DNA from: Larimichthys crocea | Lineage: Eukaryota > Chordata > Actinopteri > Sciaenidae | Direction: 5' to 3' | DNA length: 64,000 bases | Assembly (NCBI RefSeq): GCF_000972845.2 | Contig: NC_040021.1 | Coordinates: 12,614,908 to 12,678,907, forward strand | In this document: one piece after another, positions 12,818 through 24,016 of the stretch | Position numbering within the stretch: the first letter of the stretch is position 1 | Layout: each line of letters begins with the position of its first letter | Position numbers and translations under genes: made by a program | The notes under the pieces: model-generated | The model's input: the letters and a program-made list of their open reading frames with translations, nothing else | Database searches by the model: none | Told to the model about the DNA's origin: nothing

Positions 12818-13463
12818 CTAGACATACACACACACACACACACACACACACTTATTAATTTAAGCAGACATCAGCACTGGAGATATGCAACACACAAACA
12901 GGAGCATTCAGTCTTTTTTTTTAAAAGTATTTTTTTTTATCTTGAGAAATGTCAACATGTCAAAGCTAAGAGACTAAACAGCAAATCTCATAATCCTGCA
13001 TATCACGTACAACATCTGGATTAATAAACCGCTTATTAAATCTCCATCTGACTCAAGGTTGGAAGGTAAGGACGTCTAAATGCATTAGCTGCACCACAGA
13101 CCGAGCCAGAGACTACATATTAATTGGTGTCTACCATAAATGAGGTTACTGCTGTGTCTGCTCTCTCGAAGAGAGAGTATGAAATATAAAAAAAATAAAT
13201 AAAAAAACCCTCCTGCCGCTTCGCTAAACAGGAATAAATCTCAGTTTGATATCTTGATAGTGTTTGTGGGATTGGTCAGGGTTCACATTCATGTGGCGGC
13301 TCAGGACAACTTTTGATCTCTGTCAAAACTCAATAAACAAAAAAGAGAGGACAGGACGATCAAAAGAGGCAGAAGCAGAAACAGGACTTTTGAACAAACC
13401 TGTACACTGAAGATCAAAGAACACAGGCTGAGATGAAGAAATGCAATGGAGCTGGATTGGTCC

Positions 13464-13517
<54 letters not shown>

Positions 13518-15974
13518 AGTGAGTGATGGATAGAAATTCAGTGTTTACTTAGAAGGGGAAAAGTGATGTGGTCAAATATTTTCTGGGTGACTGGTGAAAG
13601 GGTGTCTTCAAAAGCTGTTAGGACCTCATTATAGAGGTTTATTTATGTGTGTGCGCGTGTGTTTGTCGGCACATCTTCATTCAGGTGTGTATTTATGAAG
13701 ACATTCTCTGGCATTGATTTCAAGCCAATCTAAATCAGACATCCTGATGGGCCAGTCAAAGGAAGGGATGAAAAGGTTGTGAGAAAAGAGAGAGAGATGT
13801 CAGAAAAACAGAAAATCCTCACGTTAATATGCTTTACACACAATCGTGAACCTCTTTACTGGGTCACCAGGATCCTTTCCACGTCAGCACAACTTAATTC
13901 TCATTTGGAATATAATCATCTAGACAAAAACAAGTTTTTCTTACTTCTACCCCATAAGACTGAATGATTTGCGGAGCATTTCTGTAGACTGAGGCAGCAA
14001 CCAAACCCTTAGGGTTTTTCTACCGGTGTGCTGGTGATACCTGCATTAAATATTCACCACAGAGCCCCAGAGCTATGCGCCTTCAAAAGCCTCCCCCCTG
14101 CATTTATTTATTTAAAAATTTGTTTATTCCTCTTCTCATCTCCCCCTGCCTCTTTTCTTTCAGAAGCCACACAGTGAGAGCTGCCTGCTGACTGAATGTG
14201 AGGAGAAGAGACACAGAAATGTCACAAGGCCGGTTAGCAGGTTTCCTTTGGCTGGCGACGGGCGTCAGAGAGAGGGAGAGAGAGAAGACAGAATGTGCTA
14301 CCAGTCGAGAGATGAAGGACAGCAGAAGAGAGAGGAAAGCAACAGACAAGGACAGACAGACAGACACAGAAGAGTCAAACTCATGTTATTGAAGAGAAAA
14401 AAGATGAAACAAACATGGAGATACAGAGAGGGAAAGATGGCCATGTTCATGTTATTTTGGAGGACAAGAAGTAACAGGGTGACATCTTAAACTTTCCCAC
14501 ATGCTGTCAGTTTAATGTGGTGGCTGTGGGTGGTTGGAGGGCTCCCAGTATACAAAATATGAGCAGAATTCAAAATGCAGCCAACATCACTCATGTGTTT
14601 CATGTGACTGTACCGCTCACCAGTTGGCTGCAGTGTGTGTTTGCAGCGATAGTAGCTGAAGATATGAAAACTCACATTAAAACATATGAAATATAGGAGA
14701 ATCCTATGTGGAATTACCACAAGACAACTGATGCAAACACTCACACTAAAGAAAGTGAACCTGAGAGGACACAGAAAGAGAGAAATGCTAAAGAATTGAC
14801 ATCTTCTTTTTTTTTTTTTAAACAGACAAGGCTCATCAGGAGCTTCCCTGGCAACGTTTGCGAGTGTGTAGGATGCTGATTAAAGAGAAGTTCTACAGTG
14901 CACTGAGAATTAACCTAACAAATATTTCATTCCACCTTTTCCTCAACATACTGTAAAATACTTGCCAGGTTAAAAATGTGGCCCAAATTTTACAGTTATA
15001 GTCATTAAATGTAACAGTCAAACTCCGACTGAGATATTTGCTGCAAACAACAAACACACAGTTGACATATTAAAAGGTCCCATCTTGTAGAAAGTGAGAT
15101 TTCCTTTTCTTTGTTGATCATGAATCAGGCCTAAGTTGTGATGTCACAACCATACGACTCTCAGCCAAACTCCCAGCACAGTCCACCCAGACCCACAATC
15201 CAACAGTTGTCTTAAACTTTAAACAACACAGCAATGGTCATTACATTGCTGGGCGAGTAAGCTGAAAAAGAGAAAAACTTTAGCATGTTTAGCTTAGTCC
15301 AATGTGTTTTAGTGTGCTGTTTGATGTTTTATTGTTTCTTTGTGCTGCTGTTCTCACTATGTAAAGTGTCTTTTGAGTATAGAAAAGCACTATTACAGCA
15401 CTTATTAGAGGCTGACCTGAGGGGCAGCATAGAGGTCCAGTATAAGATACATAATGATTTTGAACTGTGGATCATGAGAGTCTCCTAAATATGGCTCATT
15501 TCAATGAAAAAATACACAAAAAGGATGTTGATGTAATCTGATGTAGTTTCCGAACACGTGTGTACACATTTGATTTAATGGCCTCGTACTGAACCCATCC
15601 CTGGCTGTTATAACTCTGTGAAACCTGAGAGCAGAAAAAAGGCTTAGAGAGCACACAAAGTGACGCGTCTGGGGAGTGAAATTTGTTCGCTCCTTCGGGG
15701 TGCATGTGTGCTTAAGTATGGATTTTTGCTTGCGAGATGCAACACCGCCTGTGAAGATGAATTTCTCTCTTGTGTGAGAACTGTCGACACAGTTGCTGAA
15801 TGTACCCATGCACGCTAGGGTACGCCTGCACCTCCTGTGGGCGGCCCTTTCTCACTTAATCTGATGAGCTTTGTCATGAAACTACCACCAGAGAAGAAGT
15901 CTCTCCTCGTACACACGATAAACCTGTCTGGAAAAAAAAAAGACGTGTGTGTGTGTGTGTGTGTGTAGAGGTAC
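12818..15974 (-). other. nbas: nbas intron e19-e20 (3.2 kb)
   Basis: Contains a 49-bp GT array (13466-13514), a GA-rich purine tract (14265-14360), and a T run (14807-14819). Around 15071 the bases taaaaggtcccatcttgtag resemble the end of a fish interspersed repeat, but I could not find its other end. No gene. Confidence 0.5.
13466..13514. repeat. (GT)n microsatellite
   Basis: Uninterrupted GT dinucleotide array of about 49 bp in the e19-e20 intron. Likely length-polymorphic. Confidence 0.95.
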
Positions 15975-16088
15975 CTGCCACTCTGAGAAGTGAAGCCAAA
16001 TGCAGTAGAGTAGTGGACTGCTTGTAGGCCGTGGGGCAATCGGCAATGCACTTCTCTATGAGAGACAGACGGTTTGATCGCAGACGCA
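15975..16088 (-). CDS. nbas: nbas exon e19
   Basis: The 114-nt exon has two bases completing Val, 37 codons, and one trailing base. The acceptor is cctccag before TGCGTC and the donor GCAG|gtacct. It encodes RLRSNRLSLIEKCIADCPTA and then YKQSTTLLHLASLLRVA, matching the NBAS block SLI-ECI-P-YKQST-LL-LA-LLRVAG. A GT microsatellite (15945-15967) starts within 10 nt of the donor. Confidence 0.95.
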
Positions 16089-18835
16089 CTGGAGGAGAGA
16101 GAAGGAATGTAGAGAAGGACAGATGTCAGACATGTTCTGCTAATTACTGCATCCAGCCTGGAGAAGATGCAGCTCATGATACAAGCGATCTGGTGGAATT
16201 GATGGATGCATCACTCATGATATCTGCAAAAAAATATTAATGCTTCGTTATTGATGAAAATAAAGCCTGACCATAACCATATAGTGGCCAACACTGATGA
16301 TGATTTTTGCTTTGCATAATCACATAACACAACAAAATTTAAAAAAGTTAGCGCCACATACAGACGCTCGGAGGCTCCTCTAGTCTGCATGTTGAAGTGT
16401 CCTTGGGCAGGATACTGAACCCCAAATTGCTCCTGAAGGCTGCGCCATTGGTGTGTGAATGTGTATGAATGGTTAGCTCCTAAAACTGATGAGCAGTTGG
16501 CACCTTTCATGGCAGCCAATGCCATCAGCGTATGAATGTGTGTGAATGGGCGAATGTGATATGTAATGTAAAAAGCACTTTGAGTGGCGTTATACAAGTA
16601 CAGTCCATTTACCATAGGTACAAAACATAGAAGCCTCTACAGAGTCAAATAATAATGTTGGACCACTAAAGTGTAAATATATTTGCTTGTTTGTAGATGA
16701 TCATTTATGGACATTGAGTAGTTACAGCACACACATTCTGAGGGCATAAAGACGAGCTAGAGAGGGCAGCCTTTTCAGAACTGAGACGGCTTCATGTCAT
16801 GAGAAGCGTATTGATAAGTCCTCCATTTGCCTTGGCCAAGCTTCAACAAACTTTTCACATAAGACATCTTGGACTCCACTAAGAAAATCATCTGGTCTCC
16901 AGTGCTTTTCTCTTTTTTATATCACTGTAAACTCAATACCTTTTTAGAGTTTTGGACTATTGGTCAGAAAAAAAAACTATTTTACTGACGTATTTATAGA
17001 GCAATCATTTAATAATCAGTCGATTAAACTAAATGAAAATGATCATTTGTTGCCCCCAATGAAGAAATGAAAAAGAGACAACAAACATATATCATTCTCC
17101 ACAATAACAATGTCAGCATTGTCAACCACAGTCCTTAGTTACCTGTAATCCTGTACCACAGTTTGTTTCATAAACGTTCCATCTGTGATTCTGTTGCTGG
17201 AGTTTGGTACCCCACAGTGTAAACATGATTTACATATGTTCAATTTATCTACTGTACATACATAATGCTGCTCTTGCTCATGCACCAAACAATGCTCATT
17301 GTTTGACATTAACTATATGTATTTATTTTAGTTTTGAACTTTTTCATAACTTCAAGTTCAAGATGCAGAAACTTCCAAATAAAACAGTTCCATATTTTCC
17401 TACCCTTCTGTACTGAAAAGTTAAGAAATAGCATGTTTAGTGCCTCCGCAGGCCTCTGTGCTTTCTCAGCACCCTGCTGAGCATCTTTTCGGCTTGGCAT
17501 AACTTTGGGCGAGGCCTAGAGGGAATTCCGGGGAGGGTGGTGTGTGTGTGATGCGTCACCTAAAGCGCTGTAGGAGGGCTGCAGGAGACAGTCTAAGATG
17601 GATTACATTATGCTCCAATCCATTCACTTCATACTTGTGCATGTTTATCTGAGAGAATGCAATAGGGCTTTTACTTTGTAGAAAAAGAAAAGTAGCATTT
17701 ATTGTTTGTGCGTGGACAGTATTGTGTGTGTGTCCTTGAGTCAGTACAAATAAAACTATCTGAATGCACTACAGGCAATACAGAGCCACGGAGCCAGTGT
17801 GACCCTGAGCACTGAAAACTGATTTTGGACAATAATTGCTGATACAAAGCAACACAAAAGTAGATAAATAGAGAGTTTTTCTTTTACTACACACCTTTCT
17901 TACAGTCTTTTCATCCTGCTGTCTTTTCTCTGTCACATTTTTCCTTTCTTCCTTTCTTCTCATATTTCCTTCCTAAACTCTCCTGGTCTCACTTTGTGTG
18001 GCAGCTCAGAATGAGTGGGCAGTGAAAAAATAATATGGGTAGACAGCAGGGATTGAGGCGTGAGACTAAGGAGGCAAAGAGGGAGCAGCAAAAAAAATAA
18101 ATAAATAAAAATAGGGGGATAAGTGATGCAAAGGGAGAAAGGCGAGAAAGGAGGAGAGAGAGAGAGAGAGGTGGCGGTTTATGGCTCCCTCTGTCACAGT
18201 GGTTTTATGCTGGCAGCTCAGTTTGATGAGGGCAAAGGGGGGAGGAGAAAGCAGAGGCCTCAGAGCCAAATAACACCTCAGTTCAGAGGTGAGGCGATGA
18301 GGGGCCAAGCTGGTTCATTCTGGGTACACACACAGTTTCCTTTAACAGAGAGCCATGCCTGGAAACTGCTGCGGTAGGATAGCGATGTGGAGCCAGAAAA
18401 GAAAGAAAGAGCGTGGAGGTGAATACTGATTGGTCAGGTTTACAGATGGAGCAAAAATAGTAAAAAAAAAAAAAAAAGGACATGTGTGTGTGAGTGTGTG
18501 TGTGCTTGGGTGTACGTGTGTAGCACACGCAGAGAGCAAACACTTCAATCCTAATTAGTCCATCAGGCAGATGTTGTTTGCTCAACAGTTGATTCATAAA
18601 TAACCATATATTTAGATATAGTGCAAGAAGAAGTGACATATGGAGGGATGGAGGAAGTGACAGCAGGGAGGGAGACAGGTTGGATGGTACATGGGTGAGG
18701 GAGGCGGGGGACGGCATCCTCTACATATCTGAGTTTAAATTAAGGACCCATGAATGAATGAGAATAGACGCACACTCGTGCTAAATTGAGCACATTTTCT
18801 TCCCTGACATAGAGGCACACGTTTTTTTGTTATAC
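16089..18835 (-). other. nbas: nbas intron e18-e19 (2.7 kb)
   Basis: Contains the SINE at 16366-16614 and a short possible LTR remnant at 16830-16878. It also has purine-rich GA tracts (18120-18175) and A runs (18462-18477). No additional exon is visible. Confidence 0.55.
16366..16614 (+). mobile_element. SINE-like element, 5' truncated
   Basis: The plus-strand order is ggaggctcctctagtctgca, a block reading gtccttgggcaggatactga, further body, and gtccatttacc at the right end. The same blocks occur in the opposite orientation at 32683-32897 and, more diverged, at 56912-57152. The tRNA-like head is missing here. Related fish copies begin with a tRNA-like promoter, so I call it a tRNA-derived SINE family; that class assignment is from memory. 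Confidence 0.65.
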
Positions 18836-18948
18836 CTTGCAGTGGCAGGATGCTGACGCTGAAGTGTTCCAGTTGGCCGAGGGCGCTGATGAGATCCAGT
18901 TCATCCTGGACGGCCAGAGGACAGTCTGTGATCAGCTGGAGACACGCC
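18836..18948 (-). CDS. nbas: nbas exon e18
   Basis: The 113-nt exon has one base completing Arg, 37 codons, and one trailing base. The acceptor is ttcgtcag before GGCGTGT and the donor CTGCAAG|gtataa. It encodes ACLQLITDCPLAVQDELDLI, then SALGQLEHFSVSILPLQ, aligning with the NBAS segment CLQLITD-P-x-Q-ELDLI. A 4.2 kb intron separates it from e17. Confidence 0.95.
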
Positions 18949-19908
18949 CTGACGAAGACAACAACCAGATGAAACAGGGACACTTGGCTATCGATTAGCT
19001 GTATTAACCTGTCCCTCAGCTAATCAATCAGATTAAATAAGAAGAGAATTTTAGCCACACACTAATGCCTGTGAGACTCATGCAGATGTGCTTCTTTGCT
19101 TTGTAGCAGAGAGTTAGCTGACACAAATTAAGAACACTCTCATGTCTGTATTTTAAATATAGGATTTTTGACGGAGCCACGCTAACAGTTTGCCCTTTTT
19201 CGTATTTGTGTTAAGCTTAACCAGCTGCTGACTGATTCAATTGAAAGACAAATGGGATTATCTCCCAAAATGTCAAACTATTTCTTTAATTAATCGCAAG
19301 GAAAGGTGGAATCATTTCCTGTTTTCTACTTTGGAGGAATTCAGTTTGAATATTTAAAAAAAAAAAAAAGCAAATGAGTTGACAGTACTGCAGAACATGC
19401 CTGTGAATCAGGAGCAGCTGATTTGATTACATGACAAACTGAAAACTAAATGAGCTCCATTTATTTAAGTACACATTTTCAAAGTTTTTAGATCTGAAGT
19501 TTGTGATCAGAAACATGGTGAGACTGCTCAAATGGATTTCTTTACATCGTCTAGACTAATTTGACAGATCTACGAAAGGGGTGTTTTCTCTGGCAACACA
19601 ATCCGCTCTCATTACCTCTAATAGGATTATGTAGCACATCACTTAGCATATGTAACAGCACACAGTCTCAGATGAAAGTCTACTCATTTTCTTGTTTTTT
19701 CATTACACAATTATACAGCAAAGCCAAATACAGCAGAGATTGAGAGAGAAGAAGGGGGAAAAAACAGAAATGAATAATTTACAAATAAATAAATCCCACA
19801 TAAAACAACAGCTTAGAGAGGAGCTCTGACGTCAGACAAGTGGAGAGGAGGGAACTTGTCCTTGGGATGTGAATTCAGCTAAAGCCACACACACTGACCC
19901 ACAGTTTT

Positions 19909-20121
19909 TCTTTTTTTTTTTTTAAGATTATTTTTTTGGCCTTTTATGCCTTTAATGATAATACAGCTGAAGATAGACAGGAAGCAGTGGGCAGACAGAG
20001 GGGGAGTGACACGCAGTAAATGGCCGTCCGATGCGGGATTCGAACCGGGGCCAGCTGCAGCAAGGACTGTAGCCTCCACACACGGGGCGGCTGCTTAACC
20101 CACTAGGCTAGCGACCGCCCC
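19909..20121 (-). mobile_element. tRNA-derived SINE with poly(A) tail
   Basis: On the minus strand it starts GGGGCGGTCGCTAGCCTAGT and then GGGTTAAG, with an A-box-like head. A B box GGTTCGAATCCC lies at 20034-20045. The unrelated body ends in AAAAGGCC and A-rich sequence (the T run 19909-19924 on the plus strand). Head, B box and A-rich tail in this order are the standard layout of a tRNA-derived SINE inserted antisense to the plus strand and sense to nbas. It appears close to full length. Confidence 0.78.
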
Positions 20122-21446
20122 GACCAACAGTTTTTTTACGTGACCCAGTCTGTGAACAAAGACATCTAACAGAGAAGAAGAGTTTCAGAACCCTTAACGG
20201 CATGAAAGCAATCCAAAGATACATCTTTAGAAACAGGTTGCCTCGATATTGCTAACAGCGTATGAGTACACATGCACACACGGCAAAAAACACTCAGCAC
20301 ACAGCTTCCCACTCTTTGAGTGTGGCTGGTGTTCCTGCCAGGAACATAAGGTATGTCCTGGCAAATGAGAGCAGAGGAAAGGGTTGTAGATGAGCGAATA
20401 CGAGACAGAAAGAGGGCATGTTGATTATGTACTTGTGCTGTGAAGTGTCTGCAGTCGTGTGTGTGTGTGTTTGGGCGTGGAGACTGCCTTAGAAAAGCTG
20501 ATGGTGAATTCAATTTTAGTCACGACGTGCTCTTCAGAACGTACTCTGTAATTTCCAGATAACTACTTCCTGTTAAACACACAGGAGAACACATTTGTAT
20601 AGCGGTTATCAATGGAACACCCCAGTACAGACCTTGCCCCTCCTTTGACCAAACCAAGCTGTGCACCAGCAGCGTACTGACACAATCAGCCTCTGTTTTT
20701 TACTTTCTCTTTCTTCATTTCGGTGTCATTTCCGCTCCGGCTCTCTCCTACTCATATAAGGTCTTGCAAGACGAGCTTTCTCAAATACGAACGGAGACAA
20801 CCGGCAACAAAACAAATCATGCGTTATGAGCTTATTTCCCACTTCTTTCTTTTCTGCCTGCATAATGGCTGTGTGCATCTTTCACACCGGAGCAAGGCGC
20901 TTTGACAACTTTGTCTATCTAGAATAGAACTTAAAGGAAGTTGATGACTCTGGCCTAAAGTTTCAAAAAGAGAGACAAACTGGCAGAAAGTTTAGTTGAA
21001 AAGAAATAATACATTTCTGCAAATGGGGGAAGTTTTTCTGCATTTACTAGAACAAATATGATGATAATAATACATGTATGTTGTACTGACTTTGCCCAGT
21101 TCTGATATTGACATGTAGGTCAACCTCCCTCGAACAACTGGGAGCAAAAGTACCATAATAATGATAATAAATCTAACTACATTACACATAAGCCTCATTG
21201 ATATTAAATGAAAAAAACACAACTGTATTAAAGGAATTTCAAAGCCTTGAACCTGCATTAATTGATGTTTTTCTGCTTACTCATGGTCTCACTATGGAAT
21301 TTTCTATCCTTAGGTTACACGGGGTCACGTGTGGGCCTTGAGGTCCATGGCAGTATTAATTGTTTGGCTTTGACTAGGTGCCAGTCTATCTCAACACTGT
21401 GGTGGCCAGGGTCGAAGAGGCCTGTTGCTGCCTTCCTAGACATAAT

Positions 21447-21690
21447 AGATAGCTTGCCGTTGATGTTCCAATCTGTGTCTCCAGACTAGAATATGTTGAC
21501 AATAACACCTCCATGAGTAAAGACATTCTCTCTAACTCATCCTGGTGGTTACACTTTAAACCCAAAGATAACACCACAAATACTACACGCCCCAGAATAA
21601 GTCAAAGAGAATGCCTTTACTCATGGAGGTGTTATTGTCAGCATATTCTAGTCTGGAGACACAGATTGGAACGTCAGCAGCAAGCTATCT
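21447..21690. repeat. near-perfect inverted repeat, 85-bp arms, 74-bp loop
   Basis: The left arm 21447-21531 is the reverse complement of the right arm 21606-21690, with about four or five mismatches over 85 bp by eye. Both arms contain the block caatctgtgtctccagacta or its complement. Transcribed as part of the nbas intron, this would fold into a long hairpin. It may be a foldback element or two adjacent opposite copies of one repeat. Confidence 0.85.
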
Positions 21691-22410
21691 ACTCGACTCA
21701 GAGACTTCTGATGAACTTTGAGAGTGTCTCTAATTCTCCTTGGCCAAGCGTCAATAAATAATACGGCATAAGACATCAGAGACTCCTGAACACTTTCTTT
21801 CTTCCTGACCTCACCACTGACCTTTGACTTCAGCAATTTCTCCACAACAGTCAGTGTGAGTAGCTTAAAAAACAAAACAAAAAAAGAAAAAAAAGAAAAT
21901 GCTGACATATTCACCTTATACAGTTGGTATCAGGAACAAACAGTTGCAAAGAGGGCAACATCAGCACTCATTTCTTTCATGACTCACTAAGTCAAACATT
22001 CACTCTCCTTTTAGCTCTCTTTTGGCCTCCACCAACTCCACTGCATCATATTCTCCACCTAGTCACTTTGTCTGTATAGCTGTTAAGTGCTGGCCGGGTG
22101 GTGTATGGTGAGATTTTTAGTGTTTTGTTTTTGGTTTTCATCAAAAAAAAAAAAAGAAGAAAATATCGATTAGTGCAGCTTTAAATGAATTTGAATCATT
22201 TTCCTTAAAAGGACAGTGTGTTTTGTAATTATTTTGTATGTCTGTGTGACGGAGCTTCTCTTCTCATGCTTGTGGGATCACTTCAGTAGTTGGAGGGGAT
22301 TCCCATGTTATTTTAAGATAACTGGTTGTCCTTGTGTAAACTCGAGCCTGATGCCACTGACCGCTTCCATTCAGGACACAGGCAGGTGCAGTTTGTGTAT
22401 CTGTCCGAGC

Positions 22411-22447
22411 ATGTATGTGTGTGTGTGTGTGTGTGTGTCTGTGTGTG
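22411..22447. repeat. (GT)n microsatellite
   Basis: GT-rich tract with a few interruptions in the e17-e18 intron. Confidence 0.85.
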
Positions 22448-22614
22448 TCTTTGGTATTTTGTACAAATGTGTGTCTGTGGAGCAGTTATTTTAATCTTAA
22501 GGACACAGGCACCAAGTCTGTGTAGACTATTAATTTCAGAGCGACAGGCACATGTTCACATTGCTTTCTGTCTCATATCTCAAATTCACATGCAGCAAAC
22601 TCACACACACACTT

Positions 22615-22618
<4 letters not shown>

Positions 22619-22653
<35 letters not shown>
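22619..22653. repeat. (AC)n microsatellite
   Basis: Uninterrupted AC array of about 35 bp, 170 bp from a GT tract, so the two strands' arrays lie in opposite orientation close together. Confidence 0.93.
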
Positions 22654-22657
<4 letters not shown>

Positions 22658-23167
22658 GGGTGTTACAATGGATGATGTTGTCCAATCGTGTAGAGGGGGG
22701 CCTCTGCATTAGTTACTATAAATGAATGACGACCCAATTACTGTCCCACTTCCCCACTACGAACAGACGGTAAGGTCAGACATCCACTGGCTCCCCTCTG
22801 AGATCTGAAACCAGCAACAGACACACATGCAAATACTTGTACTTGGTATAAACTTCGTGTGAAGCACTATATAGAGAGAGGAAATAAAAGCAGACTATTT
22901 TTTTTCCCCCGGTCAGTCAGGCAAGCACAAGAACATACGTCCACCCACGCAGACAGGGAGTTTCTCATACATCAACAACAAGCGAGGTCAAATCAGACAG
23001 CATACAGACACAGCAATGTTTGTACAAGTTTGAAGTAGCCCATAAAAGATCCTTACAGGTTACCTTAAAATGAGCCTTTTATATTTACAGACAGTTGGCA
23101 AAATGATGATTCAAAAACTTCAAACTCGCCCTCAAAGCAGATAAATACTTCTTATTTTCCTCCTCAC

Positions 23168-23322
23168 CTGGCCAGGCCCATGCAGGGGTCTGTCAGCGTT
23201 GTGGATGAGTTGAAGTACTCTCTGGCAGCAGCCAACACCAGTTCCACGCTGTTGTCGTAGGCCACCTTCAGAGCGTAACTTTTACCCCGGAAAGACAAGC
23301 TGACAGGAACATCCTGGCTAAC
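23168..23322 (-). CDS. nbas: nbas exon e17
   Basis: The exon has 155 nt, phase 0 at its start, ending with AG of an Arg codon. The acceptor is tttccag before GTTAGC and the donor GCCAG|gtgagg. It encodes VSQDVPVSLSFRGKSYALKV, then AYDNSVELVLAAAREYFNSS and TTLTDPCMGLA. The REYFNSST-LTD-CM-LAR segment is a conserved NBAS motif. Confidence 0.96.
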
Positions 23323-23432
23323 CTGGAAACATTCAATTTAGAGATCAACCAGACCGCGGCATTAGAATTCATTAACATTCGGAGACTTCAGTGGGTCTGT
23401 GAGGTTCAAGTCTCGAGTCATATTTAATATAC

Positions 23433-23510
23433 CTTGGAGCAGTGCATGAGCTGCCCTGCCAGACGTACGTTCTCCACGCTGCTGGAACACAGCAGGGACT
23501 CCACAAAGAC
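23433..23510 (-). CDS. nbas: nbas exon e16
   Basis: The exon has 78 nt (26 codons), phase 0 at both ends. The acceptor is cctgcag before GTCTTT and the donor TCCAAG|gtatat. It encodes VFVESLLCSSSVENVRLAGQ and then LMHCSK, matching the NBAS block ESLLCSS-x-EN-x-LAGQ-MHCS. Confidence 0.96.
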
Positions 23511-23693
23511 CTGCAGGAAGTCATGGAGGACACAAGATAATACGCAGGAGGAGATGGTTTAAGTGAGTAAAAGTTTTAACATCGTTTTATAAGTTGCGTT
23601 CCAGAACATATGGCCCGAAAATATGCAGGTTTATATGACATGTTTTAGTACAAATCAGATTATTCCTTGTAATCTTTTGCTGCGGTGCAATAC

Positions 23694-23796
23694 CTGGTGA
23701 CATATCTCTGGTTTCAGACAGGTGTAGACATTCTGCTGCATGTCAAGCAGGTCCTGCAGTAGACCTCTCCACACCGTCTCACTCACAGGAGGGTTT
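23694..23796 (-). CDS. nbas: nbas exon e15
   Basis: The 103-nt exon has one base completing Lys, then 34 codons, ending in phase 0. The acceptor is tgtccag before AAACCC and the donor CACCAG|gtattg. It encodes NPPVSETVWRGLLQDLLDMQ and then QNVYTCLKPEICHQ. The PPVSE-W-LLQD-L-MQQNVYTCL pattern is unmistakably NBAS. Confidence 0.96.
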
Positions 23797-23893
23797 CTGG
23801 ACACACATACATGTTTCTGTAAGTTCATGGGATCTTGACAGACATTTGTGGTCGTAGGGGTCCGCATTCATACATATGTGTGCGTTTACGTAC

Positions 23894-24016
23894 TTGCGGC
23901 CAGTGTGGCGGCACAGTTTCACCATGAGTTGGTGGGCTTCTTCTTCACTGTTCTGGCTGTTCTTCACGTACGAAATGGGCTTCTGCAGGCCGTGTTTCTC
24001 CAGAACCTCCACCACG
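23894..24016 (-). CDS. nbas: nbas exon e14
   Basis: The 123-nt exon has one base completing Ser, 40 codons, and two bases (AA) of a Lys codon. The acceptor is cttaacag before CGTGGTG and the donor CGCAA|gtacgt. It encodes VVEVLEKHGLQKPISYVKNS, then QNSEEEAHQLMVKLCRHTGR. LEKHGL-KPIS-VKN and RHTGRK are NBAS signatures. The next three introns are all under 200 nt, giving a tight e14-e17 cluster. Confidence 0.96.

Larger units (their letters stand above)
18949..23167 (-). other. nbas: nbas intron e17-e18 (4.2 kb)
   Basis: Contains the SINE at 19909-20121, the hairpin repeat at 21447-21690, a possible LTR scrap at 21738-21786, a GT tract (22411-22447) and an AC tract (22619-22653). No gene. Confidence 0.6.

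Noticed and set aside
15071..15480. Possible DNA element starting taaaaggtcccatcttgtag
   Set aside because: It resembles one end of a fish repeat, but I could not find the matching opposite end or target-site duplication, so it is not listed as a feature.
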